Assembly: GCA_964386565.1 (NCBI GenBank)
Contig: CAYLRU010000002.1
Coordinates: 96,742-160,741, forward strand
Source: CAYLRU01 sp964386565
Lineage (GTDB): Bacteria > Desulfobacterota > Desulfobacteria > Desulfobacterales > UBA5616
DNA: 64,000 nucleotides
Direction of reading: 5' to 3'
A program made the position numbers and the translations under genes. The notes under the pieces were generated by a model that saw only the letters and a list, made by a program, of their open reading frames with translations, was not told where the DNA came from and did no database searches. Below, piece by piece: positions 53,799 through 63,158 of this stretch (positions are counted from its first letter, which is position 1; each line of letters begins with the position of its first letter).

Positions 53799-54644
53799 GT
53801 GAGCAAAGAGAGTAAATCAACAATGTGGATGAATGCCGTTTTTTGTCTTGCCATCCTGTTTTTCCCCCCCTCTTTTTGCCTTGCCTCATTCATTTCCATA
53901 GATACAGCCGTTTCCGTCAGTGTAAATGACGGTTTAGCCGCCATCGACTGCAAAGTGACGAACAACGGCGACGAACCAGCCCATCAAGTTGAAATTGAGG
54001 CCGATTTCATGGGAAAAAAACTTGTCTCTCCACCGGTTGCCATGATTCCCGCCGGAGGCACCATCACGCAGGAATTCACCTTTTCACCCGAAACAAAGTA
54101 TTCCCGAATGGTGGTACCGTTAACCATTCGCTATAAAGATGCAAATCAGTACGCTTTCAGCGCCATATCCTATGCATCGATAAAATTTGAAGCCGATGAA
54201 TCTCCCGGCATATTCTGCAAATTTGAAGATTTAAGGATGTCCGGGAAAGGAACCCTTTCCTTGAAAATCAAAAGCCTTGATCAAAACACCCATAACATCA
54301 CCGTAAGGGTTGTCGCCCCACAGGAACTTACCGTATCAGACCCGATAAAGGTTCTTTCCGTGCCGGCAGGAACCACCGTATCTGATGAATTTGAAATTAA
54401 AAATTTTTCAGCACTGCCTCCCAGTACATACACCGTAATAGCGATTGTATCGGAAGAAAGAAAAACCGGAAGATACGATGATGCCTTCATCGGCAAAGTC
54501 AGTGTCATTCCTGAAAAACAACGCTTTGATTTTTTGTCGCACCCGTATCTGATCTGGGCCATTGCCGGCCTTATACTGCTATACATCGCCTATCAATTGT
54601 TTCACCTAATCATTAAAAAAAGGTCGGATGAGATTAAACGTTAA
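53799..54644 (+). CDS. Exported, C-terminally anchored protein with Ig-like domains
   Basis: 281 residues, no named family. It has a signal peptide (basic N-terminus, then FCLAILFFPPSFCLAS), two beta-sandwich-like regions of about 100 residues each (CKVTNNGDEPAHQVEIEADF; LSLKIKSLDQNTHNITVRVV), similar to CARDB/NEW-type Ig folds, and a C-terminal helix LIWAIAGLILLYIAYQLFHL with a basic tail. It should therefore face the periplasm from the inner membrane. The GTG at 53799 has AAAGG seven bases upstream; ATG at 53823 is the alternative. It overlaps the next gene by 17 bases. Confidence 0.8.
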   Translation: MSKESKSTMWMNAVFCLAILFFPPSFCLASFISIDTAVSVSVNDGLAAIDCKVTNNGDEPAHQVEIEADFMGKKLVSPPVAMIPAGGTITQEFTFSPETKYSRMVVPLTIRYKDANQYAFSAISYASIKFEADESPGIFCKFEDLRMSGKGTLSLKIKSLDQNTHNITVRVVAPQELTVSDPIKVLSVPAGTTVSDEFEIKNFSALPPSTYTVIAIVSEERKTGRYDDAFIGKVSVIPEKQRFDFLSHPYLIWAIAGLILLYIAYQLFHLIIKKRSDEIKR

Positions 54645-57252
54645 AAGGTATTGGACCGTACTGTTTGACACTGTTGTTCTCGTTTTTGTTTTTCTTTATA
54701 TGGCGGACAAGCTGCAGTGGCCCCTTTTGTTTGAAAGGACAACGACAGCCGGTGGTGATATGGCCTCCCATTTCCCAACGGCGGTTTATTTAAAAAACGT
54801 CCTCCTCCCCGAAGGACGGCTGATCGGATGGTATCCGGGAAACTTTTGCGGTTTTCCCCTGTTTCAATTTTATTTTCCCCTGCCGTTTTTAGGCATTGTT
54901 TTATTAAGTTACATCATCCCCATGGAAATCAGTTTCAAACTGGTTTCCGTCCTGGGCATTTTCCTTCTGCCGATATGCAGTTATCTATCCTTGCGCCTGG
55001 CCCGTCAAAAATTTCCAATTCCCGTGCTGGCCTCCATATTCAGTCTTGCATTCCTGTTCTCGGAAGGAAATTCAATGTGGGGCGGCAATATCCTCAGCAG
55101 CCTGGCAGGTGAATTCTGCTTTCAGATTTCTTTCAGCCTCAGCATTCTTTTTCTCTTTTCGATATACCGTCACATCAACACCTCGCGGTATGTTGTCGCC
55201 AATGCTCTGCTGCTCGGCATAATCGGCCTCTGCCATGGTGTGGGATTGATTTTTGCAGTACTGGTCCCCTGCTTTTTTCTCATATATCCTGTTGAAGGAA
55301 TCTGGAAAAGACTCGCCTTCCTTTTAAGAATATACGGCTTGGCCCTTGGTTTCATGGCCTTCTGGTTTTTCCCCTTTCTTGCAGGATCCAAATGGTCCAC
55401 CAAGTTCAACCTGCTCTGGCATATATCCGGGTTTAAGGAAGTTTTTCCTGAAATACTATGGCCGTTTTTAATTACCGCCGTTATCGGATCTTTTTGCATA
55501 CTCATTTTTCAAATTTATCACCATAAAAAGACGTCCGAACCTTTGTCCGAAACCTTCACATTACTCCTGTATATGTGGTGGGCCGTCGGTGTTGCGGCAA
55601 TTCTCTTTGAAACCGCCTATGAACTCAATGTTGTGGATATCCGGTTTCTTCCCTATGTGGAATATCCACCCATGCTCATCGCGGCAGTGACATTGGGATA
55701 CGGAGCACGGTTTTTCAAGGGGAATCCGCTTTTGGTATTGATAATACTGCTGGGAACCGGGACCTGGGTCAATCATCAAACAAGATCCGTTAAAAACTGG
55801 TCAACGTGGAATTACAGCGGGTTTGAAAAAAAAGGGGCCTGGCAGACATTTCACAGGATTAATGAATTCCTGAAAGGGGATGAAAATGACCCCAGGGTGG
55901 TTTATGAACACTCATTATTGAATAATCGATTCGGAACGGTGAGGGCTTTTGAAAACCTGCCCTATTTTTCCGGCCGATCCACCATTGAAGGCCTTTATAT
56001 GCAATCATCCATATCAGCCCCTTTCGCATTTTACCTGCAATCCGAAATTTCGTCACCCGGTTCTTTTCCACTTCCCCAATACGATTACAGCAGTCCGGAT
56101 ATCGACAGAGCCGTCAAACATTTCAGGCTTCTCAATATCGGCCATTTTATTACGATCAGTGACCAGATCAAATCATTGGCAAAAACCCACAAGTCCCTTA
56201 AACCCACGGCACGCTTCGACGACATTGAAATTTTTACCGTCAACCTTACTGAAAATGGGTATGTCGTACCAATGGCATACCGGCCGGTGAGAAAGCCGCG
56301 AAAAAACTGGCGAACAAATGCTTATCAATGGTTCATGAAATACGATGATAATATGCCGATCATTGTATATACGGATGACACTGACGAACAAATTCCCCGA
56401 ATCGCCTCACTGCCCGAATTTACGTCATGGGAAAACCTGCCCGGTGAAAAATTTACCGGGCACCCCCCCGATGTAAACAGCCGGTTGACGGGAGACGTTA
56501 TCAATATCAAAACATCGGAAATCGGCCGGCCTTTACTGGTTAAGGTTTCTTATCATCCCAACTGGCATTGCACCGGTGCTTTGGGGCCCTTTCTGGCATC
56601 GCCTTCGTTTATGATGATTATCCCCACGGATACCGATATTAAAATGGTGTTTAAAAGGGGAACGGCGGATAAGGCGGGGATTATCGTCACCGTTCTGATC
56701 ACCATCCTGTGCATCTTTAAAAAATCCCGGCCTGTTAATTTTTTATTATACAATGAATCGGTGATTCAAAACCTGGAAATTTCACATCAGAAGCAGCGGC
56801 TTATCCTTTTTTTAAGCTGGATGGCCGCCATCGGGCTGATTTCTGTTTACACGATCCACAAAAGGGTTAACAGCCCTGCCAGACTCAGGCAAAAAGCCAT
56901 GCAGCACTACTCCGCCGGAGATTTGGATAATGCCGTCCGGGTGTTTAAAAAGATGTTATCCATGCCGGGAAATATCGGCTATGGCGATGACGCCACTTAT
57001 TTTCTCGCCCTGTCGTATTGGCGGAAAAAGGAGTATGAGAATGCGGTGTCATTCTTTTCCACCTTAACCCGGACATATCCGGAAAGCCGATTTGTACCTG
57101 AATCGCTGTACCACATCGTCATGTGCGAAACCCTGCTCGGAAAACCGGATAACGCAAAAAAAGCGCTTAAACAGCTTGCCGAACGGTTTCCCGAAAGCAC
57201 CTGGACCCGGTACGCCGGGCAATACATCCAGGGACACGACAAGGTGGATTGA
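54628..57252 (+). CDS. GT-C-like multi-pass membrane protein with C-terminal TPRs
   Basis: 874 residues. About 10-12 membrane helices fill residues 12-400, with TAGGDMASHFPTAVYLKNVL in the first external loop, a D-x-x-x-H pattern like the lipid-linked sugar transferases of the GT-C/PTPS-related membrane family. A large external domain follows (about 400-690), then two more helices and three TPR units (about 755-870; YSAGDLDNAVRVFKKML, YWRKKEYENAVSFF, CETLLGKPDNAKKALKQL). This suggests transfer of a polyprenyl-linked sugar outside the cytoplasm with a docking module. Overlaps both neighbours, so it is co-translated with them. Confidence 0.78.
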   Translation: MRLNVKRYWTVLFDTVVLVFVFLYMADKLQWPLLFERTTTAGGDMASHFPTAVYLKNVLLPEGRLIGWYPGNFCGFPLFQFYFPLPFLGIVLLSYIIPMEISFKLVSVLGIFLLPICSYLSLRLARQKFPIPVLASIFSLAFLFSEGNSMWGGNILSSLAGEFCFQISFSLSILFLFSIYRHINTSRYVVANALLLGIIGLCHGVGLIFAVLVPCFFLIYPVEGIWKRLAFLLRIYGLALGFMAFWFFPFLAGSKWSTKFNLLWHISGFKEVFPEILWPFLITAVIGSFCILIFQIYHHKKTSEPLSETFTLLLYMWWAVGVAAILFETAYELNVVDIRFLPYVEYPPMLIAAVTLGYGARFFKGNPLLVLIILLGTGTWVNHQTRSVKNWSTWNYSGFEKKGAWQTFHRINEFLKGDENDPRVVYEHSLLNNRFGTVRAFENLPYFSGRSTIEGLYMQSSISAPFAFYLQSEISSPGSFPLPQYDYSSPDIDRAVKHFRLLNIGHFITISDQIKSLAKTHKSLKPTARFDDIEIFTVNLTENGYVVPMAYRPVRKPRKNWRTNAYQWFMKYDDNMPIIVYTDDTDEQIPRIASLPEFTSWENLPGEKFTGHPPDVNSRLTGDVINIKTSEIGRPLLVKVSYHPNWHCTGALGPFLASPSFMMIIPTDTDIKMVFKRGTADKAGIIVTVLITILCIFKKSRPVNFLLYNESVIQNLEISHQKQRLILFLSWMAAIGLISVYTIHKRVNSPARLRQKAMQHYSAGDLDNAVRVFKKMLSMPGNIGYGDDATYFLALSYWRKKEYENAVSFFSTLTRTYPESRFVPESLYHIVMCETLLGKPDNAKKALKQLAERFPESTWTRYAGQYIQGHDKVD

Positions 57253-58586
57253 TGAGACTCATTTTTATCCGCCCACCCGCCACCGGACTCATTGACAGGT
57301 CAAAAAGCCGATACAATCGTACATGGCCCCCGCTGGACCTGTTGAACTGCTCGGCGATTGCCCGCCAATCAGGCGTCAAAACAGTCATATTGGATCTGAT
57401 GACCCAATACCGATCCATTGATGAAATCAGGAAAACGATCGCCGGGTCGGATTATATCTTTATCACCACGGCAGCCATGGATCGATGGCAATGCCCGGTG
57501 CCGGATTTGCACGATGAATTTAAATTTATCCGCAGTATCGGGTCTGAAAACATCTATATCATGGGAACCCATGGATCAATTTACCCGGAATGGGTTCTTG
57601 AAGAAACAAATGCTGCCGGTATCATCCGCAATGAGCCCGAAGCTTTTATCAGAAAGCTTTGTCGAAAAACACCGGTCAGTGACATAACGGGATTGAGTTA
57701 TCGGAAAAACGGCAGGTTCATTCACAATCCAGATTCTCCGGTGGTGGATCTTTCAACATTACCCCTGCCGGATTATGATGCAATTGATTTAAGTCATTAT
57801 TCATATGCCCTGCTGGGAAACAGAACAGCCCTCCTGGAAAACACCAGGGGATGTTCGTTTTCCTGCACGTTCTGTTTAAAAACCATGTACGGAAAAGGGG
57901 TCAGGAAAAAATCTTTCGATCAGGTAACGGAAGAAATCCATTATATTGTCAACAGCCGCAAGGCCGGCTCACTGTACTTTATCGACCTGGAATTCACACA
58001 AAAACGAGAGATGGCCCTGCATGCATGCCAGATACTGGGACGACTCAACAAAAAAATCCCCTGGTGCTGTCAAACCCGGGCGGATCTTGTTGATCCCGAA
58101 CTTTTGCGTGAAATGGCGTCAAGCGGCTGTGCCCTGATTCATTACGGCGTTGAAAGCGGAAACCAGAGGATATTGAACAGCACCCGGAAGAAGACGGATC
58201 TGAAAACCATTGAAGCAGCAATCAGATCCACAAAAAAGGCCGGTATTGAAACAGCCTGCTTTTTCTTGTTCGGTTTTCCCGGAGAAACCGAACAGAACAT
58301 GGCAGATACCATTGAATTTGCAAAATCATTAAACCCGGATTATGCATCTTTCCATATTGTAACGCCTTATCCGGAAACGCCTTTGGCGAAATTTGCCGTT
58401 TCCGGTGAAAAATTCCCAAAGTACTGTAAAACCGGGCTCCCGCCTGAAAAACTTGAAAGGCTTGTCAGGCGTGCCTACATGGCATATTATATCCGGCCAA
58501 AATACGTGTTGAATGCGCTTTTGAGAAACAAGCCTTCTTTATGGTTGCGGCAGTTAAGACTATTTAAGGATTTTTTAAAACGATGA
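57252..58586 (+). CDS. Radical SAM protein with N-terminal B12-binding-like domain
   Basis: 444 residues. Residues 1-150 resemble a cobalamin-binding Rossmann domain (LIFIRPPATG, IFITTAAMDRW) but lack the DxHxxG motif, so base-off B12 binding is doubtful. The radical SAM cluster is at Cys201, Cys205 and Cys208 (CSFSCTFC), followed by Elp3/MiaB-type strands: FIDLEFTQ, CCQTRADLVDPELL, HYGVESGNQRIL and FFLFGFPGETEQN. Relatives methylate or rearrange lipids, antibiotics and cell-surface molecules. The ATG overlaps the upstream stop (TGATG) and its own stop overlaps the GT2 start. Substrate unknown. Confidence 0.85.
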   Translation: MRLIFIRPPATGLIDRSKSRYNRTWPPLDLLNCSAIARQSGVKTVILDLMTQYRSIDEIRKTIAGSDYIFITTAAMDRWQCPVPDLHDEFKFIRSIGSENIYIMGTHGSIYPEWVLEETNAAGIIRNEPEAFIRKLCRKTPVSDITGLSYRKNGRFIHNPDSPVVDLSTLPLPDYDAIDLSHYSYALLGNRTALLENTRGCSFSCTFCLKTMYGKGVRKKSFDQVTEEIHYIVNSRKAGSLYFIDLEFTQKREMALHACQILGRLNKKIPWCCQTRADLVDPELLREMASSGCALIHYGVESGNQRILNSTRKKTDLKTIEAAIRSTKKAGIETACFFLFGFPGETEQNMADTIEFAKSLNPDYASFHIVTPYPETPLAKFAVSGEKFPKYCKTGLPPEKLERLVRRAYMAYYIRPKYVLNALLRNKPSLWLRQLRLFKDFLKR

Positions 58587-59287
58587 ATACCACCTGTACG
58601 ATTTTTATCCCCCTGTACAATGAGGAAGATATCGTCGAAAAAAACACCCTCAGGCTTATGGCATACCTGCATGAAAAGCATATCAAGGGTGAAATCATTC
58701 TGGGAAGCAACGGATCGACAGATTCAACCCCTGCAATCATCCGGGAACTTGCTGAAAATCACAACCGCGTCAAAGCATTTCATCTCCACGAGAAGGGACC
58801 TGGAAGGGCTTTTATCATGGGAGCAAGAATGGCATCAAGTGAATTCATTATTTCACAGGATGCCGATCTGGCTGTAGAGTTGGATTTTATTCCCCTTGCA
58901 CTGGATTTTTTAACCAAATGCGACATGGTCATGGGGTGCAAGCGGATGCGAATTCAAAATCGCTCCCGGATCAGGACATTGGGAAGCAACCTCTTCATAT
59001 TCACGGCAGCCACCGTTCTCGGTGCTGCGGGAGCAGATTTTTCAATCGGCGCCAAGGCGTATCGGCGAAGTTTCGTACTCGAACATGCAGATCATCTGGA
59101 CCCCTGGACAGCATACGTGCTGGAACTGTTTTACCACGCTATCGAAGAAAAGAGACGGGTCGTGGAAATACCTGTTGAATGCACGGATAACAGGGAAAGC
59201 CACTTCAGCCTGTCGGCAGAGGCTTTTTACAAATTCAAACACCTGTTTCGATTTGCCTGGTTCAAAAAATATCAACGATCTTCTTAA
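58583..59287 (+). CDS. Glycosyltransferase family 2
   Basis: 234 residues. The nucleotide-sugar site is visible: IFIPLYNEEDIVEKN, GSNGSTDSTPAII and the metal-binding SQDADLAVELDF. SIGAKAYRR and WTAYVLELFYHA resemble dolichyl-phosphate mannose/glucose synthase-like enzymes that make polyprenyl-phosphate sugars. No C-terminal membrane helices, so it is soluble or peripheral. It would make the donor used by the GT-C-like protein two genes upstream. Four-base overlap (ATGA) with the radical SAM gene. Confidence 0.86.
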   Translation: MNTTCTIFIPLYNEEDIVEKNTLRLMAYLHEKHIKGEIILGSNGSTDSTPAIIRELAENHNRVKAFHLHEKGPGRAFIMGARMASSEFIISQDADLAVELDFIPLALDFLTKCDMVMGCKRMRIQNRSRIRTLGSNLFIFTAATVLGAAGADFSIGAKAYRRSFVLEHADHLDPWTAYVLELFYHAIEEKRRVVEIPVECTDNRESHFSLSAEAFYKFKHLFRFAWFKKYQRSS

Positions 59288-59312
59288 TCGGGGAGAGTTT
59301 ACGTGTTATTTT

Positions 59313-59882
59313 TCAAGGCCACAATGTCTGCCACCAATCCGGCGGCTCGCCGCCGTTGGCTGTTTTTACCTCATCAAAGAGAACCTGCATATCATCATAT
59401 GATTTTAAGAGTCTTTCTCTTTGGATTCTCATTTGCTTTTTATCATTTCGTTCCTTTGCCTTTTGAAAGTCCTCTCTGGCTTTATCCACATCCGACATAA
59501 TGGCTTCTTTTTTCATCAGAAATGCGTCTTTTTGATCTTCGGATATTGCCGGAATTTCAGCTTTTCCCTTTTCTTCAACAACATCAATTTCAGAAATTTT
59601 TCCCGGCGGCAAGGCTCCCGGTTGATTTCCTTTTCTTTCGGGTTCTTCATACTCATACGGTTGATCCGTCTCTTTAATCAATTTGATGAGCTTTCTATGG
59701 ACCCCCGCAGTCCCGCCATACAGGTTAAATCTGATCTGATCCCCTTCCTCCCAGTAATGGTCGGTTATAAATTGTGTCCCGCTCTTCAGCTCAATCAAAT
59801 ATGAAGCAACGGATTTACAGGGAAAAATTGCGATCGCAAAAGCAGTAATGATGGAAAGAAAAAAGCTATTTTTGGCAATCAT
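59313..59882 (-). CDS. Exported hypothetical protein with coiled coil
   Basis: 189 residues. Signal peptide (IAKNSFFLSIITAFAIAIFP), then a small beta domain with YLIELKSGTQFITDHYWEEG, typical of short periplasmic proteins from Desulfobacterota and Geobacter-like genomes, and a C-terminal charged coiled-coil helix (about 115-180). Function unknown. The start at 59882 is chosen because it puts the signal at the N-terminus; the ORF is open to 59951. It converges on the glycosyltransferase operon, with 25 bases between the stops. Confidence 0.65.
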   Translation of the reverse strand: MIAKNSFFLSIITAFAIAIFPCKSVASYLIELKSGTQFITDHYWEEGDQIRFNLYGGTAGVHRKLIKLIKETDQPYEYEEPERKGNQPGALPPGKISEIDVVEEKGKAEIPAISEDQKDAFLMKKEAIMSDVDKAREDFQKAKERNDKKQMRIQRERLLKSYDDMQVLFDEVKTANGGEPPDWWQTLWP

Positions 59883-60113
59883 CTTGCATGTGGCTGACAG
59901 ATTTGAATGGTTGTCATTCCTGCCTGATGATATTTTTACATATTTCAGCATAAATTTTTGTTTCCATGTTGTATTTGAAATCTAACGCATATCCCTGTTA
60001 TCACATTTTTCAAGTATGATTGAGGAAAAATCGATAAAAAGGCGGATAACAACTGCGATTCGGAACATCATTCACAAACGGATTTTCCCAATAATTTTGC
60101 GGCAAAACTCAGG

Positions 60114-61436
60114 TTAGTCTCTAATTTCCTCCCAGGCCGTCAGCTGAACATCCTTGGATAAATATTTGTCCCGCAATGCCGTATCATAATAAAGTATGGA
60201 CGAGTTTTTACCATCTATGTCATTTGCCCATACCGCACCATGAACATTATTGCTGTTGTGCATCAGTACTTCGGCGTTAGGCGCATAAATCAAGCCGTTC
60301 ACGTCAGAAGAATTTTTAAAGTCCATAATGGCATCCGAGTCCGTCATTATGGTAAAGCCTGTTGGCGGTCCGTTCTCATTTAACCCGGAACTATTATGTA
60401 AATCCACAATCCTCTGGCTCGATGTTATACCACCTGCCGGCTCGGTTATTTTAATGGTCACATCATTTCCCGAGCTGGAATTTAAAATGTTGATCTGAGA
60501 TCCGTTTTTTGTTTCAAGAGTCCCCCGAATATAAATCGTGACCGGTCCGTTTGCTGCATCTATATTCAGAATATCACTGTTATATAAATTGATCTCTTCC
60601 AGGTAATACGTAGATCCCCCTGATTTGCTCGGGATTGTCACGGTGGATGACGGATTTATTATGGTAACACCGCCACCCAGGGAAGGCGTAATATCTGCGT
60701 TGTCATTGCTGACCGCGGCAGTATCAAATTCACTCCTGAAGCTTGCGCTATCGACATTCAATGGGTCAGGATCAACTCTCCCGACATATACTCCTTCCTC
60801 TCCCGTAACCACCGGGGTTCCGGAATATGTATATACTGCATCATTGGTCCCGTCATTTCCGAGGGCCACATCTCCATCCACATATGTGTTGTTCTTAAAT
60901 GCTACTGTACCGTTTGATCCGACATCTGCTTCGCCGGTGGAATCGCTGGGCCCCGGATTAGACAATACACGACTGTCATAACTGTAATATTGGGCAAATG
61001 ATTTTGAATCCAGGATTTCATCTCCAAAAGCGCCAAACCCGATGGCCGCCCCCCGCTTGATTGTTGCTTTGATTTTCGCCGTTGCACCCCGGGAGGCGCT
61101 TCCAGTGCTGGTAAAGCTGTACTTATTCGTACCCTCCGTGGTCACGCTGCTTAATGAAAATGAGAAGCCAGGGGGTGCCGTACCGGGAAACGTCGCGGGA
61201 AACGTTCCACCGGATTCCAAATCCCGTTCAAGATAAGCGATGCCATAATGTATGCCGGCATCCGCATTGTTAAACGCTTCTTCGGATACCTGGTAATTGG
61301 CGCTGATCTTGACGTCATTGGATGATATGAGGTATGCCGTACCTCCCAAGACGGTCAAAAAAACAAGGAACATCATGCCGGTGACAAACACGGCACCATT
61401 TTGGTTATTTAATATATGGTTATAATTTTTGTTCAT
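60114..61436 (-). CDS. pilX: PilX-like minor pilin / pilus assembly protein
   Basis: 440 residues. The N-terminus matches PilX (NQNGAVFVTGMMFLVFLTVL, then the SNDVKISANYQVSEEAFNNA helix) and lacks the type IV prepilin glutamate at +5, as PilX proteins often do. The rest is a beta-rich, Asn/Ser-rich domain with repeated short strands (IVDLHNSSG, MDFKNSSDVNG, VLMHNSNNVHG), suggesting a beta-helix surface. GATAGGAG precedes the ATG. Last of the minor pilin genes, which help start pilus assembly and present the tip. Confidence 0.85.
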   Translation of the reverse strand: MNKNYNHILNNQNGAVFVTGMMFLVFLTVLGGTAYLISSNDVKISANYQVSEEAFNNADAGIHYGIAYLERDLESGGTFPATFPGTAPPGFSFSLSSVTTEGTNKYSFTSTGSASRGATAKIKATIKRGAAIGFGAFGDEILDSKSFAQYYSYDSRVLSNPGPSDSTGEADVGSNGTVAFKNNTYVDGDVALGNDGTNDAVYTYSGTPVVTGEEGVYVGRVDPDPLNVDSASFRSEFDTAAVSNDNADITPSLGGGVTIINPSSTVTIPSKSGGSTYYLEEINLYNSDILNIDAANGPVTIYIRGTLETKNGSQINILNSSSGNDVTIKITEPAGGITSSQRIVDLHNSSGLNENGPPTGFTIMTDSDAIMDFKNSSDVNGLIYAPNAEVLMHNSNNVHGAVWANDIDGKNSSILYYDTALRDKYLSKDVQLTAWEEIRD

Positions 61437-61501
61437 GGTTTTCTCCTATCGGGTCCGCATTTTTCAAATCAGCACAAAAACATAAATCACGTTAATGCAG
61501 G

Positions 61502-62719
61502 TTAAGGAATATCAGAACCACTGACTGAAATACACCCGCTTTTTGAAGCAGTTGCCGTCACATTATCAATTCCGAAGTTTTTATGAAATGATCCGTTATC
61601 CGATGCCGTCCAACTGCTGCCGCAATTCGAACTGCTGCTGCCGCCATAATAACCGCTCTCAACATGAGATAAACCGGACTGGATATAATCAATGCCCCTG
61701 TAGGTAACGGTCCATTCAACATCGGCATCCGTTACAGGGTTTGTTCCATCGGTGACATGAACCCTTATATATACCGGCCTCCATATTCCACTCGATGCAC
61801 GGCATGTCTCTACCTCTATATCAAGGGCGCATGGTATGGTTGTCGTTGTCGTGGTGGTCGTCGTCGTCGTGGTGGTCGTCGTGGTCGTCGTNNNNNNNNN
61901 NNNNNNNNNNNNNNNNNNNNNNNNNNNNNNNNNNNNNNNNNNNNNNNNNNNNNNNNNNNNNNNNNNNNNNNNNNNNNNNNNNNNNNNNNNNGTCGTGGTC
62001 GTGGTCGTTGTGGTGGTCGTGGTCGGCAACGTGGTCGTGGTCGTCGTCGTGGTCGTGGTTCCACCACCTCCTGATGTCTTTTCCAACCCTAAATTCCTTA
62101 TTCTGACATCAGATGTAAGGGTAACTGTTCGATAACCCCCATTTGCTGAAAAATTGCCGTCCGGCTTTTCGGTTCTCGCCGTGATAGAAATTTCAATTTT
62201 CCGGATGGCCGATGAATCGGTTGTTGTATTGCCGTCTGCATCCAAATACGAAACACTGAATGCCTGAATATTTTCCACAAGCACTGTGGGCGTCGCCCCG
62301 TCCACGCCCCTTTTAAGCATCATATTGCCGCTGTCGTATTCATATTCGATGACTTCGCCGTCATCATCATCCGTGTTCGTACCATCTGTTTCCCCGTCCC
62401 CGTTCAAATCCGCGTATATAACAAAGTTGGTTGAGCTGACCGGGTTAATCCCGACGAACGTACTCGTAGTGGTGGGATCATCGGTCTGCAGGTTTCCGGT
62501 GGGATTGTATCCGGCCATCATCGCCTCATTTACGATCATGTCCATGGCAGCCCGGGCATTCTGGGTCATTTCGGTAATCTGTTCCTGGACGTCATATCGG
62601 GTTCGCTGCACGATAAACGTTGTTGTCAGCGCAGCCAAAACGATCAAACCGATCGCCAGGGAAATGACAAGTTCCAGGATGCTGAATCCCCTGTCGTTTT
62701 CATTTGGATGAAATTTCAT
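61502..62719 (-). CDS. pilW: PilW-like minor pilin with poly-threonine linker and C-terminal domain
   Basis: The prepilin signal is short and ends G-FSILELVISLAIGLIVLAAL, with Glu at +5 for the prepilin peptidase. Residues about 40-215 are the PilW pilin head. From residue 221 a run of threonines begins, broken once by LP, encoded by mixed ACG/ACC/ACA codons; a 100 N gap (61892-61991) falls inside it, so true linker length is unknown. The final ~110 residues (IPCALDIEVETCRASSGIWR onwards) form a cysteine-containing Ig-like domain (VTDADVEWTVTYRG). AAGGAAT precedes the ATG. Frame continuity across the gap is assumed. Confidence 0.83.
   Translation of the reverse strand: MKFHPNENDRGFSILELVISLAIGLIVLAALTTTFIVQRTRYDVQEQITEMTQNARAAMDMIVNEAMMAGYNPTGNLQTDDPTTTSTFVGINPVSSTNFVIYADLNGDGETDGTNTDDDDGEVIEYEYDSGNMMLKRGVDGATPTVLVENIQAFSVSYLDADGNTTTDSSAIRKIEISITARTEKPDGNFSANGGYRTVTLTSDVRIRNLGLEKTSGGGGTTTTTTTTTTLPTTTTTTTTTTXXXXXXXXXXXXXXXXXXXXXXXXXXXXXXXXXXTTTTTTTTTTTTTTTTTTIPCALDIEVETCRASSGIWRPVYIRVHVTDGTNPVTDADVEWTVTYRGIDYIQSGLSHVESGYYGGSSSSNCGSSWTASDNGSFHKNFGIDNVTATASKSGCISVSGSDIP
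61843..62062. repeat. Threonine-codon microsatellite with assembly gap
   Basis: GTC/GTG/CGT-rich triplet repeat on the plus strand, reading as threonine codons on the minus strand. The 100 N at 61892-61991 marks the place where the assembler could not resolve repeat number. Confidence 0.9.
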
Positions 62720-62724
62720 ATTCC

Positions 62725-63138
62725 TTACCTCGAAAGAATGGTCTTTAACTCCACCGTATGGGTGCCGAAGGCTTTATAGGAAACCGTTACCGTTATGGCC
62801 TTTGCACCGTCGACTCCCGTGGATGACGCCGTTGTAACCCTTGTGAAATCCGCAAACCCTGAAACCGGGTCTTCCGTTACAGAGTTTCCCACCGACGGCG
62901 CACCAAAATATCCCAACTGCCGAAGTTCTTCGATTCTATCCTTTGCCAGGATTGTAGCGACTGACATTTCATTGCTGAGTTTGTCGCTCCTGATGATACC
63001 GGCCAACAATCCGGCCGTCCCCAGAAGACCGATGGTCAGAATCACCACCGCCATCAATATTTCCAATAATGTAAAACCGTTGCTTTTTTGTAAACGGACT
63101 TTTAAGTCATTATTTTTGTTATATTTTGTTACTTCCAT
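62725..63138 (-). CDS. pilV: PilV-like minor pilin
   Basis: 137 residues. Cleavage and assembly signal G-FTLLEILMAVVILTIGLLGT with Glu at +5 after a 21-residue basic leader, then the short PilV head. Joins FimT, PilW and PilX in the priming complex at the type IV pilus base or tip. GGGAGC precedes the ATG. It ends five bases before the pilW start, so it is co-transcribed. Confidence 0.87.
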   Translation of the reverse strand: MEVTKYNKNNDLKVRLQKSNGFTLLEILMAVVILTIGLLGTAGLLAGIIRSDKLSNEMSVATILAKDRIEELRQLGYFGAPSVGNSVTEDPVSGFADFTRVTTASSTGVDGAKAITVTVSYKAFGTHTVELKTILSR

Positions 63139-63158
63139 GGGTCAGCTCCCATCTTATG

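Noticed and set aside
61757..62135. Several long ORFs made of Arg, Ser/Trp or Val runs
   Set aside because: They are other frames of the threonine microsatellite and run through the N gap.
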